From NCBI GenBank assembly GCA_903868145.1, contig CAIPTY010000071.1:102074-166073 (forward strand): a stretch of DNA of 64,000 bases. The letters run 5' to 3'. Of the stretch, positions 44,066 to 51,563 are shown piece after piece. Under the pieces are notes generated by a model. It ran no database searches. It had not been told where the DNA came from and saw only the letters and a list, made by a program, of their open reading frames with translations. Position numbers and translations under genes: made by a program. This DNA comes from an uncultured Desulfuromonadales bacterium (lineage in GTDB: Bacteria > Desulfobacterota > Desulfuromonadia > Geobacterales > Pseudopelobacteraceae). Every line of letters begins with the position of its first letter. Position 1 is the first letter of the stretch.

Positions 44066-45385
44066 ATGATAAAAAACTTTATCCTCGACACAAACATCCT
44101 GCTTCACGACTGCCAGGCTATTTTCAATTTTGATGACAATAATGTGATCATACCCATGACTGTCATTGAAGAACTTGATAATTTTAAAAAAGAGATGAAT
44201 GAACTGGGTAGAAACGCGCGTCAGTTCAGCAAAATCATGGACTCGTTAAGAGAGCAAGGTTCGTTGATAGAAGGAGTCAAGGTAGGTAGCGGGAATGTCT
44301 CTGTCAGTTTCTGCAGACAAGATGCGCTGAATTTACTACCTTCAGAGATGGATACAAAAATAGCTGACAACCGCATACTTGCCATTGCCCTTTTCACCCA
44401 AAAACATGATGCCAATCCAACCATCCTGATCACCAAAGATATTAACCTGCGAATAAAGGCGGACGCTTTAGGTATATCAGCAGAATCTTATGAAAACGAC
44501 AAAGTGGATTTTGAGACTCTGTACTCTGGGCACACTGAGTTTCTGGATCAACTCAATGCAAACCAGTATATTTTCAAAAGTGCAGGAAGCGATTTAAGAA
44601 GATACGATAAAAATCAGGATATGCTGGTACCTCTAAAATCTGATCTGGAGGCCTGGGGGCTGTCTCCGAGAAATACTGAACAAAGGATGGCAATGGACCT
44701 TCTTTTGAACGATGAAATCAAGCTTGTGACTCTGGTAGGAAAGGCAGGGACTGGAAAAACCTTGCTGAGTATCGCCGCAGGGTTACGAAAAGTAACGGAA
44801 GAATTTATCTATAAAAAAATGCTGGTTTCACGTCCGGTGTTTCCAATGGGTAAAGATATTGGATTTCTCCCAGGCGACATAAATGAGAAGCTTGCTCCAT
44901 ATATGCAACCAATTTATGACAATATAGAATACCTCATGTCCGGGCATGTAACACCAAAAGTGAAAGTTGCAAAAACAGCAAAACGCCAGACAAAAGCCGA
45001 CAGTCAAGCGCAAGCAGATCAGGAGGAAAAAGAGTATGGAAAGCTGGGGAAAGGTCACATGGAACTGGTTGCTGCGGGTATTATGGACATTGAGGCCCTG
45101 ACCTACATTCGTGGACGCTCAATCCCTAACCAATACATGATTATTGACGAAGCCCAGAACCTGACCCCTCATGAAATTAAAACCATAATTACAAGAGCAG
45201 GTATAAATACCAAGTTGATATTTACCGGCGATCCAGCTCAGATCGACAATCCATACCTCGACGCTTCCTCGAACGGACTCACTTATCTGGTGGAGAAGTT
45301 TAAAGATGAGGTCATTGCCGGGCACGTGACATTGACCCAAGGTGAGAGGTCTGAATTGGCTGAGATTGCTTCAAATATTCTTTAG
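44066..45385 (+). CDS. PIN domain-PhoH ATPase fusion (PhoH2-type)
   Basis: 439 residues. A PIN ribonuclease domain (1-~140) starts FILDTNILLHD and has EELDNFKK and ITKDINL acidic residues. A PhoH RNA-helicase-like ATPase follows: Walker A VGKAGTGKTLLS, Walker B MIIDEAQNL, and FTGDPAQID. PhoH2 proteins act as RNA-cleaving helicases. A lysine/glutamine-rich insert (about 300-325) interrupts the ATPase domain. Despite the PhoH name no Pho box is visible upstream; PhoH control by phosphate is not shown here. Confidence 0.92.
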   Translation: MIKNFILDTNILLHDCQAIFNFDDNNVIIPMTVIEELDNFKKEMNELGRNARQFSKIMDSLREQGSLIEGVKVGSGNVSVSFCRQDALNLLPSEMDTKIADNRILAIALFTQKHDANPTILITKDINLRIKADALGISAESYENDKVDFETLYSGHTEFLDQLNANQYIFKSAGSDLRRYDKNQDMLVPLKSDLEAWGLSPRNTEQRMAMDLLLNDEIKLVTLVGKAGTGKTLLSIAAGLRKVTEEFIYKKMLVSRPVFPMGKDIGFLPGDINEKLAPYMQPIYDNIEYLMSGHVTPKVKVAKTAKRQTKADSQAQADQEEKEYGKLGKGHMELVAAGIMDIEALTYIRGRSIPNQYMIIDEAQNLTPHEIKTIITRAGINTKLIFTGDPAQIDNPYLDASSNGLTYLVEKFKDEVIAGHVTLTQGERSELAEIASNIL

Positions 45386-45444
45386 TTGCGTACCGTTAAA
45401 TTGTCTCAGTTTTATAATAAGTCACAAGAAAAGAGGAGTTAGAT

Positions 45445-45516
45445 ATGTCTGAACACGGATTTCACGTACACGGCGTCAGCCGGGTGTTAGTGATAATGGA
45501 AACCCCAAATATCTGA
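45445..45516 (+). pseudogene. Short ORF, apparent truncated 5' gene end
   Basis: AGAGGAG stands 7 bases before ATG 45445. The frame begins MSEHGFHVHGVSRV, a His-rich start, and stops after 23 residues at the first 22-bp repeat. The good start signals with an early stop suggest the beginning of a gene cut by insertion of the ATPase cassette. It could also be a leader peptide. No matching remainder is found beyond the ATPase gene. Confidence 0.4.
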
Positions 45517-45554
45517 GATAACATTCCCAAATATCTGATATTATATTCCCAATT
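45504..45554 (+). repeat. 22-bp-period direct repeats upstream of ATPase gene
   Basis: CCCAAATATCTGA occurs at 45504 and 45526; a third, partial copy CCCAATT starts at 45548. The exact 22-bp period is about two helical turns, and the array ends 5 bases before the -35 box. It looks like an operator for a repressor or for the ATPase itself. Confidence 0.65.
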
Positions 45555-45559
45555 GGCCG

Positions 45560-45588
45560 TTGACATAATCCTGATTAGACGGTATCCT
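45560..45588 (+). promoter_or_regulatory. Sigma-70-type promoter of ATPase gene
   Basis: TTGACA (45560-45565), 17 bp, TATCCT (45583-45588). Transcription would start at about the ATG at 45595, giving a leaderless mRNA. Confidence 0.6.
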
Positions 45589-45594
45589 GATGCC

Positions 45595-46842
45595 ATGAAC
45601 AATAATGAAAGACTATACCCACGACACATTACTGCCAAGGTGGAGGAAGCACTGCTTGACACCCCGGTAGTGTTTATCTGCGGACCGCGACAGGCAGGAA
45701 AGACGACACTCGTTCGTCAATTCGTAACCGAGGATCGCCCATACCTAACGCTGGACGACCAGACCACATTGCTGGCTGCACGGCATGATCCGATCGGTTT
45801 AATCAGAAGTTTCCCCAACGCAGTTATAGACGAGGTTCAGCGCGCACCCGATCTGTTGCTGGCCATCAAACGTATGGTTGACGAAGATCGTGGGGCCGGT
45901 CGTTTTCTTCTGACCGGCTCCGCCAACATCATGGCGCTGCCCACCGTGGCAGATTCACTTGCTGGTCGCATGGAGATCCTTCCGCTGCTGCCGCTCGCAC
46001 AGAGTGAAATTGAGGGTTGCCGGACAAACTGTCTTGATAAAATTTTCAGCGGTGAGATTCCGCGCATATCATCTGATAGATCTGGAGTAACACTGCAACA
46101 AAGGGTTCTGGCCGGCGGATACCCGGAAGTCCTTGCACGCCCCACCGCTCGGCGGCGCGCGGCCTGGGGCAGGCACTACGTGGATGCTCTGATTCAGCGT
46201 GACGTTCGCGATATTGCCGAAATCGATAAGATTGAACATCTTCCCCGCCTGTTGCGTTGTGTGGCGCAGGTCGCCGGGCAACTTTGCAACTATAGCCAAC
46301 TCGGTGGGCAGATCGGTATAGACCACAAGACCACTCAAAAATATCTGGGCATTTTTGAGCAGATGTTTTTACTTAAACGCTTGGAATCATGGTCTGGAAA
46401 TCATCTGAACAGACTTGTCAAAACGCCGAAAGTTCAGTTTCTGGATTCCGGTCTCCTCTCAATTCTGCTGAACCTTTCTGAAATCAAGCTGCCGCAGGAT
46501 GGAAAGGTCTTTGGCAGGATACTGGAGACATGTGTTCATGGTGAAATTCTCAAGCAAATGGCATGGGCCGAGGGTGATTATCGGCTCATGTTCTACCGGG
46601 ACAAGGATACATACGAGGTTGATTTTGTTCTGGAGAATCAGGTTGGTAGGCTGATCGGAATTGAGGTCAAGGCGGCAGCATCAGTGTCAAAAAATGATTT
46701 GTCAGGTCTCAGGCGCTTTTGTCAGGTTGCCGGAGAGTCATTCCAATTGGGGATAGTGATGTATGACGGTACAGAGACCCTACCGTTGGGGGATGGTTTC
46801 TGGGCGGTTCCGATTGCGGTTTTGTGGGACGTGAAGGGGTAA
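45595..46842 (+). CDS. AAA ATPase with DUF4143-type C-terminal domain
   Basis: 415 residues from ATG 45595. N-terminal AAA ATPase: Walker A FICGPRQAGKTTLV, Walker B NAVIDEVQRAPD, sensor FLLTGSANI. The C-terminal half, with KTPKVQFLDSGL, LETCVHGEILKQ and the nuclease-like DFVLENQVGRLIGIEVKA, matches the DUF4143 domain with a PD-(D/E)XK-like motif. Such genes are widespread, mobile and often sit among defence or addiction modules; their function is not settled. No ribosome site is seen, in line with a leaderless start. It appears inserted next to a truncated gene. Confidence 0.88.
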   Translation: MNNNERLYPRHITAKVEEALLDTPVVFICGPRQAGKTTLVRQFVTEDRPYLTLDDQTTLLAARHDPIGLIRSFPNAVIDEVQRAPDLLLAIKRMVDEDRGAGRFLLTGSANIMALPTVADSLAGRMEILPLLPLAQSEIEGCRTNCLDKIFSGEIPRISSDRSGVTLQQRVLAGGYPEVLARPTARRRAAWGRHYVDALIQRDVRDIAEIDKIEHLPRLLRCVAQVAGQLCNYSQLGGQIGIDHKTTQKYLGIFEQMFLLKRLESWSGNHLNRLVKTPKVQFLDSGLLSILLNLSEIKLPQDGKVFGRILETCVHGEILKQMAWAEGDYRLMFYRDKDTYEVDFVLENQVGRLIGIEVKAAASVSKNDLSGLRRFCQVAGESFQLGIVMYDGTETLPLGDGFWAVPIAVLWDVKG

Positions 46843-46862
46843 GGGAGCCGTTATCCGCCTCG

Positions 46863-48446
46863 CTACGCGGCATGCGCGTGAAACTGTTGCAGACTTGCTA
46901 TCATGGAGCAGTCCATGGTCGGATCGATATGCGGAATCTTGGTCTGACCGCCCATCTTGCCGCGTTCCTGGCGTGACCATTGGTAGATGCCGTCTTCTGG
47001 CACCAGGGTTACATCGGGCGCTTGTATGCGTCCTTGACCTCTGAAGGCGGCATAGTCGGCATTCATCCCGCACAGGGCAGCGTCCAGTACCCGCATTGCT
47101 TCGTCGCCATCCAGGTCGTTTCCCTGCACCGCCAGGACCCACTGGTGCTTGCGGGTCGGAACATCTGTGCCGACCATGAACTCGCACACTTTCCAGCGGC
47201 CGCTTCGATTGAGATTGGCTATTGCCTGCTCTACTTCGCCCTGGGTGACCTTCTCTTCCAGTTTGTCAAGAAAGCGGTCCCGACCGGTGAACTCTATGAA
47301 ATGGGGCGATCTGGGGGTAAAGCGGATCGTATCGCCAATATGGTAGCGCCATAACCCGGAACAGGTGCTGAGGATAACCGCATACCGCTGACCGGTTGTT
47401 ATCTGCTCAAGGGGAACTGCATCGGCGTGGGGCGCAGGCTTGCCTTGATCATCCAGATCCTCAAAACGAACGAACTCGAAGAAGGTGCCGTAGAAGGGTG
47501 TCAAACGCATCTGCGCCTCGCCCGGCTGCTGAAAGCCCATGAAGGCTTCTGATGAAGGGAGCAGTTCCAGCAGATTGGGCAGATGGCCATCGAACAGGCT
47601 CTCAAACTCATTTTGATACGGCTTCATGCTGGTGCCGCCATGGATGATCAGTTCAAGGTTCGGCAGCAGTTCGGGGAGAGTTTTTGCACCGATTTCCACA
47701 CAGCGCTTCAGTAGCAGAATAATCCAGGGCGGCACACCCGATATGATGCGAATGCGGTCATCACGCAGCAGCAACTCCGCCATGGATTGAAGCTTGGACT
47801 CCCAGGGCAGCGCCGATATCGCCGGTTCGGGTTCCACAAAAGGGGCCAGGTATTTTGGCCGGAACTTCAGCGTCAGGGCACTCATGTCACCGGACCAGAC
47901 TCCACGCTTGTCGTGTCTCAGGCTGGTGGAACCGGACATGTAGAGTATCTTGCCGTTGTGTATGTTTGATTCGGGATTGGCGGCCAGATAACACGCCATC
48001 ATGTCGAGGGCGGCCCGGCGGTTCTCGGCAAACATTCGATCAGAAAACGGGATAAATTTTGTCGGTGCCGTCGTCCCGGATGTCTCGCAAAACATCCTTA
48101 TAGCACCGGGCCAGGTCGTGTTATCCAAGGTTGGGGCAGTGCGGCCACTTGTTGCGGCAGGCTGGCCGCGATAGAAGTAGTCTGACATAAAATCCTGGTA
48201 TGAGCGGATCGGTACATTATTCCTGTAGTGGAGATAGGCCTCATCATACGGTAAGGATTTAAGGCGATCAAACCCGTAATCCCAGCCGAACTGAGTCGTT
48301 GCAGCCGTCTCAAGCAAACCTCGGAATATCTGCCGCTGCGCTTCCAGCGGATCCCGCCGGTTAAAACGCTCAGCTCGATGTATCGCCTGCGAACGTAGTA
48401 TTCGCTGCAAAATCCTTGTGTCTTGCAAGCTTGCCAGGATTCCCAT
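46863..48446 (-). CDS. GH3 family acyl-adenylate-forming protein
   Basis: 527 residues. The GH3 (auxin-responsive GH3 family) fold is evident: AMP-binding CETSGTTAPTKFIPFS, LYMSGSTSLRHD, ELIIHGGTSM, LLPSSEAFMG and the C-terminal TGRDRFLDKLEEKVT. In plants GH3 enzymes adenylate a carboxylate and join it to an amino acid by an amide bond; bacterial members are largely uncharacterised. ATG follows immediately on the hydrolase stop (TAAATG), so the two are translationally coupled and share a Pho box. Confidence 0.88.
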   Translation of the reverse strand: MGILASLQDTRILQRILRSQAIHRAERFNRRDPLEAQRQIFRGLLETAATTQFGWDYGFDRLKSLPYDEAYLHYRNNVPIRSYQDFMSDYFYRGQPAATSGRTAPTLDNTTWPGAIRMFCETSGTTAPTKFIPFSDRMFAENRRAALDMMACYLAANPESNIHNGKILYMSGSTSLRHDKRGVWSGDMSALTLKFRPKYLAPFVEPEPAISALPWESKLQSMAELLLRDDRIRIISGVPPWIILLLKRCVEIGAKTLPELLPNLELIIHGGTSMKPYQNEFESLFDGHLPNLLELLPSSEAFMGFQQPGEAQMRLTPFYGTFFEFVRFEDLDDQGKPAPHADAVPLEQITTGQRYAVILSTCSGLWRYHIGDTIRFTPRSPHFIEFTGRDRFLDKLEEKVTQGEVEQAIANLNRSGRWKVCEFMVGTDVPTRKHQWVLAVQGNDLDGDEAMRVLDAALCGMNADYAAFRGQGRIQAPDVTLVPEDGIYQWSRQERGKMGGQTKIPHIDPTMDCSMIASLQQFHAHAA

Positions 48447-49523
48447 TTACACCGCCAGCAGCAGTCGCGGATACAGCAGCCTGTCATACCAGTTTTCCAG
48501 CATCGCGTTATAGGCTTCGTGGTGGAAAATAAGTGAGGCATGGGCGACACCATCGCCAACTATCGCAGATTTTACGGTCTTTACGCGACAGGTGGGAAAT
48601 ATGCGGGTATAGAGCGTTTGTTCGCTGAAGAGCTTCAAGGTCGGTGAAGATGGTACGAGAATATCGGATTCATTTTCAGCCAGAAGAACCAGCACCGGGC
48701 CATGGAAAAGTGTGTTGGCAAGGACAGGAAAGTTGAAGGCTCTCAATGCCGCCACCCTTTCAAATCCACCGCGCGCCGAGGTGAATTCAATGACATCGTT
48801 GATTTTTTTCCTGATGGCGATGTGTCGCATGCCAAGAGTTCGATTCTCGGCTCCGGCGTTGAAGAGGGCTTGAAAACAGCGCCGTGATCGCTCGATGTGT
48901 CTGGCAATATCAGTTTCATTGGCAGGATCAGTTGCGACAATCTTTTTCAGATTACTTTCAAGTATCCTTACGCCGTCACGTTTTTGGCTGGCCGGCCTGA
49001 TCAGGTCATCGGTTGTGATGACCGGGCTTACCATCACAATGCCACGGATGCCTTCATGCACCCATTCATCGGCATATCGAAGGTAATTGACAAGCAAGCC
49101 ACATCCGAAGCTGACACCCATAATCAGAGGTTTCTGGCCCTTACGCACCAGATGTTCGATCAGGTCGCTGAGTTGGGCGGTAAACATATCCTGGCAGAAA
49201 CCGATGCGGGAATAGTTCACGTAATAGATCGAGCCATGCTGGCGCAGCAATGTACGCTGAAATTCCACCGTCTCGGTAGCGTCCGGCACGAAACCACCCA
49301 GAATGATCGTCGGCACATTGCCCTCACCTTTTTCGCGGAAAATCTGACAGCGCGCGGCATGCGAGTTCTGATCCTGCTCAAGTACGGCAAACTCCCGGCG
49401 GCGGTATTTGGGTGAAAAGCGTTTGATAGAGATGCCACGCATGAAACCTGCTGCTGCGGTGAAAGCCGATACCACCGGACGAACATTCTGCACAACCCGA
49501 AGCTTTGCCGCCTTGTCGCTCAT
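48447..49523 (-). CDS. Alpha/beta-hydrolase fold protein, Pho-controlled
   Basis: 358 residues from ATG 49523 with a strong GGGAGG site. Alpha/beta-hydrolase features: TIILGGFVPDATE (oxyanion strand), nucleophile Ser in IMGVSFGCGLL, acidic AENESDILVPS, and the late histidine in GVAHASLIFHHEA. No signal peptide. It may cleave or transfer an acyl group; the substrate is unknown. It is the first gene after the Pho box at 49554-49583 and is coupled to the GH3 gene. Confidence 0.82.
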   Translation of the reverse strand: MSDKAAKLRVVQNVRPVVSAFTAAAGFMRGISIKRFSPKYRRREFAVLEQDQNSHAARCQIFREKGEGNVPTIILGGFVPDATETVEFQRTLLRQHGSIYYVNYSRIGFCQDMFTAQLSDLIEHLVRKGQKPLIMGVSFGCGLLVNYLRYADEWVHEGIRGIVMVSPVITTDDLIRPASQKRDGVRILESNLKKIVATDPANETDIARHIERSRRCFQALFNAGAENRTLGMRHIAIRKKINDVIEFTSARGGFERVAALRAFNFPVLANTLFHGPVLVLLAENESDILVPSSPTLKLFSEQTLYTRIFPTCRVKTVKSAIVGDGVAHASLIFHHEAYNAMLENWYDRLLYPRLLLAV

Positions 49524-49553
49524 ATAACCTCCCGTTGTAGTTTGGGAGCATGG

Positions 49554-49583
49554 TAGCATTGTCAGGTTACATATATATTGCGG
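49554..49583 (-). promoter_or_regulatory. Pho box with -10 (hydrolase-GH3 operon)
   Basis: Minus strand: CCGCAAT-ATAT-ATGTAAC-CTGACA-ATGCTA. Predicted transcript starts about 24 bases before ATG 49523. The 18-base core equals the box at 37895-37924. Confidence 0.75.
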
Positions 49584-49610
49584 GTTGGTGAATGTTTCGC
49601 AAACTTGTGC

Positions 49611-49640
49611 GACGATTGCAGTTGTACAGGCATCATGCTA
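49611..49640 (+). promoter_or_regulatory. Possible Pho box/-10 (yihY)
   Basis: GACGATT-GCAG-TTGTACA-GGCATC-ATGCTA. The -10 and spacing match the strong sites, but the core is TTGTACA, so binding is uncertain. It faces away from the strong box 27 bp away. Confidence 0.4.
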
Positions 49641-49677
49641 CACTTTTTGCCATCAAGAACAGAGGAGGCGCTTGGTG

Positions 49678-51006
49678 ATGAGAGCCAGGAACAGCCAGTA
49701 CGTCATGCCTGCCGGACTCACACCCCACGATCCAGCGGCGTGGAATGGCAGGAAAGGGCAGCTGTTTGCCCTGTTACGGTTCGCTTACCACGTCAGGGCA
49801 AGCTTCAGCATTCATCAGGGTTCGCTCCGGGCTGCTGCCCTGACCTACACTACGGCGCTTTCCCTGATACCGGTCCTGGCAATCGCCTTTGCGATTCTTA
49901 AAGGGCTGGGTGCCCAGAATGCGCTTGAACCGGTTCTGCGGGAACTGGCCGGAGACTCGCAGGAGACCATTTCACGGATCATCGGTTACGTCAACAATAC
50001 CAGCTTCAAATCAATCGGGGCAATCGGGCTTCTGACGCTGGTAATGACGGCAATTTCGCTGCTTGAAAACATTGAAATGGCGTTCAACACCACCTGGGGC
50101 GTCACGGAGACCCGGCCATTGCAGCGCCTTTTCAGCGACTACCTGAGTGTGGTCGTGGTCGGACCGGTTCTTATCCTTGTTGCAATGAGCATAACCTCCA
50201 GTCTGCAAAACCAGTGGATAGTCCAGTGGCTGATCCAGCGTTCCTACTTCGGTGACGCGATCATATTAATCTTCAGACTGGCGCCCTACATCAGCATCTG
50301 GATCGCTCTGGTATTCCTGTATACCTTTATCCCCAATACCAAGGTGCGATTTCGATCGGCTCTGGTGGGCGGCATCCTGGCAGGCACCGCATGGCAATGT
50401 GCGCAGTGGGCGTACTTCCATTTTCAGGTCGGCGTGGCCAACTATAACGCCATATACGGCACCCTGGCCGCGTTGCCGGTTTTTCTGGTCTGGGTCTACA
50501 CCAGCTGGCTGATCGTGCTCTTCGGTCTGGAAATTGTCTGCGCCCACCAACACGGCGGATACGTCGCTCCCCATTCCCCAATGGAACCGTCGAGCCAGGC
50601 TGTATACGAGGAACGCGCCCTGGCGCTGATGATTCAGATTTGCCGCCACTTTCAGAAAATCGACACACCGCCCCATGCCGCCCTTTTGGCTGATGAACTA
50701 TTACTCCAGCAGGATGAGGTTGAAGAAACGCTCGATACGCTGGTGGAGCTGGGGTATCTCAGGGTGACTGTCGGCGGCGAACCCGGCTGGCTTCCTGCCC
50801 GCGAGCCATCCGAGATGGACATCAGCCAATTGCTGGCGGAGCTGCGAGGCACTGCTGAATCGACCGCCACCTCTCCGGCCGCGATGCTTCTGGCCGGCGA
50901 CACCATTCGTCGAACCCTCGAAAGCAGCCAGAACTCTTTGAAAGGTATGACGCTGCATGATCTGATGGTCGATTCGCCCCCCGGGAAAGCACCTCCTCTC
51001 CCATAA
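49678..51006 (+). CDS. YihY/BrkB family inner-membrane protein
   Basis: 442 residues from ATG 49678 (GAGGAGG 9 bases upstream; GTG 49675 is possible). Six or seven membrane helices with the family motif HQGSLRAAALTYTTALSLIPVLA. A ~130-residue cytoplasmic winged-helix-like tail (ALLADELLLQQDEVEETLDTL) is longer than in E. coli YihY. Once mislabelled ribonuclease BN, the family is of unknown function, possibly transport. It is divergent from the hydrolase gene. Confidence 0.88.
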   Translation: MRARNSQYVMPAGLTPHDPAAWNGRKGQLFALLRFAYHVRASFSIHQGSLRAAALTYTTALSLIPVLAIAFAILKGLGAQNALEPVLRELAGDSQETISRIIGYVNNTSFKSIGAIGLLTLVMTAISLLENIEMAFNTTWGVTETRPLQRLFSDYLSVVVVGPVLILVAMSITSSLQNQWIVQWLIQRSYFGDAIILIFRLAPYISIWIALVFLYTFIPNTKVRFRSALVGGILAGTAWQCAQWAYFHFQVGVANYNAIYGTLAALPVFLVWVYTSWLIVLFGLEIVCAHQHGGYVAPHSPMEPSSQAVYEERALALMIQICRHFQKIDTPPHAALLADELLLQQDEVEETLDTLVELGYLRVTVGGEPGWLPAREPSEMDISQLLAELRGTAESTATSPAAMLLAGDTIRRTLESSQNSLKGMTLHDLMVDSPPGKAPPLP

Positions 51007-51048
51007 AAAAAGACCCGCTTTCACATTCGTGAATGCCGGGTCTTTTTT
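51006..51048. terminator. Bidirectional terminator between yihY and hup
   Basis: AAAAAAGACCCG pairs with CGGGTCTTTTTT, with an inner TTCAC/GTGAA pair. A/T runs on both sides let it serve both convergent genes. Confidence 0.85.
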
Positions 51049-51084
51049 CTGCTGTTTGTAGCTGATCTGTTCAGCGTACAGGAA

Positions 51085-51399
51085 CTATTTCTTTTTAGCC
51101 TTGGCTTTCGGAGCTGCCTTTGCCGCTTTGGCCTTAAGATCCTTCAGTGCTTTGCCGGGAGTAAACTTGCCATTGGTCTTTTCCGCAATCTTGATGGCCT
51201 TGCCGGTTTGCGGGTTTCTTCCGGTGCGAGCGGCACGAGTCACGGCACTGAATGTTCCAAAACCAACCAGAGTAACCTTGTCGCCTGCTTTGAGAGCCGC
51301 TGTAGTCTCAACAATGAAACTGTTGAGTGCCTTCTCTGCCTGAACCTTTGTAACCCCTGCGCCTTCTGCAATCTTTGCAACGAGTTCTGCTTTGGTCAT
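51085..51399 (-). CDS. HU-family nucleoid DNA-binding protein
   Basis: 104 residues. HU fold: MTKAELVAKIAEGAG and the arm motif ARTGRNPQTGKAIKI. The C-terminal ~20 residues are a Lys/Ala tail (KAKAAKAAPKAKAKKK), an addition seen in some delta-proteobacterial and actinobacterial HU. GGGAGGA ribosome site. Bends and compacts DNA. It follows gltD on the minus strand but has its own promoter. Confidence 0.95.
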   Translation of the reverse strand: MTKAELVAKIAEGAGVTKVQAEKALNSFIVETTAALKAGDKVTLVGFGTFSAVTRAARTGRNPQTGKAIKIAEKTNGKFTPGKALKDLKAKAAKAAPKAKAKKK

Positions 51400-51424
51400 A
51401 AGTCCTCCCTAAAGGTTATTTCCC

Positions 51425-51453
51425 TATATATAGCCTAATTTTTACAATGTCTA
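51425..51453 (-). promoter_or_regulatory. Promoter of HU gene
   Basis: Minus strand: TAGACA (51448-51453), 17 bp, TATATA (51425-51430). The strong -10 and correct spacing fit a housekeeping promoter. Confidence 0.55.
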
Positions 51454-51477
51454 CAATAAAATTACTCAAAATTTGCC

Positions 51478-51562
51478 CGCAGGCTGTTTTTTTTGTTTTC
51501 CTGCGATAATGACCGCGAACGCCGGAAAATAATGCGCGGCATTGATGCATCAATTCGCGGTC
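51478..51562. repeat. Nested inverted repeats after gltD
   Basis: GACCGCGAA (51511-51519) pairs with TTCGCGGTC (51554-51562) around a loop that contains the 14-bp palindrome ATTGATGCATCAAT (51541-51554). A second pair CGCAGG/CCTGCG (51478-51505) has an A/T-rich loop. Probably the gltBD terminator region or upstream control of hup. Confidence 0.5.
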
Positions 51563-51563
51563 T

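Noticed and set aside
45504..45554. CRISPR-like repeats
   Set aside because: Only two full copies with 9-bp gaps and no cas genes; better read as an operator.
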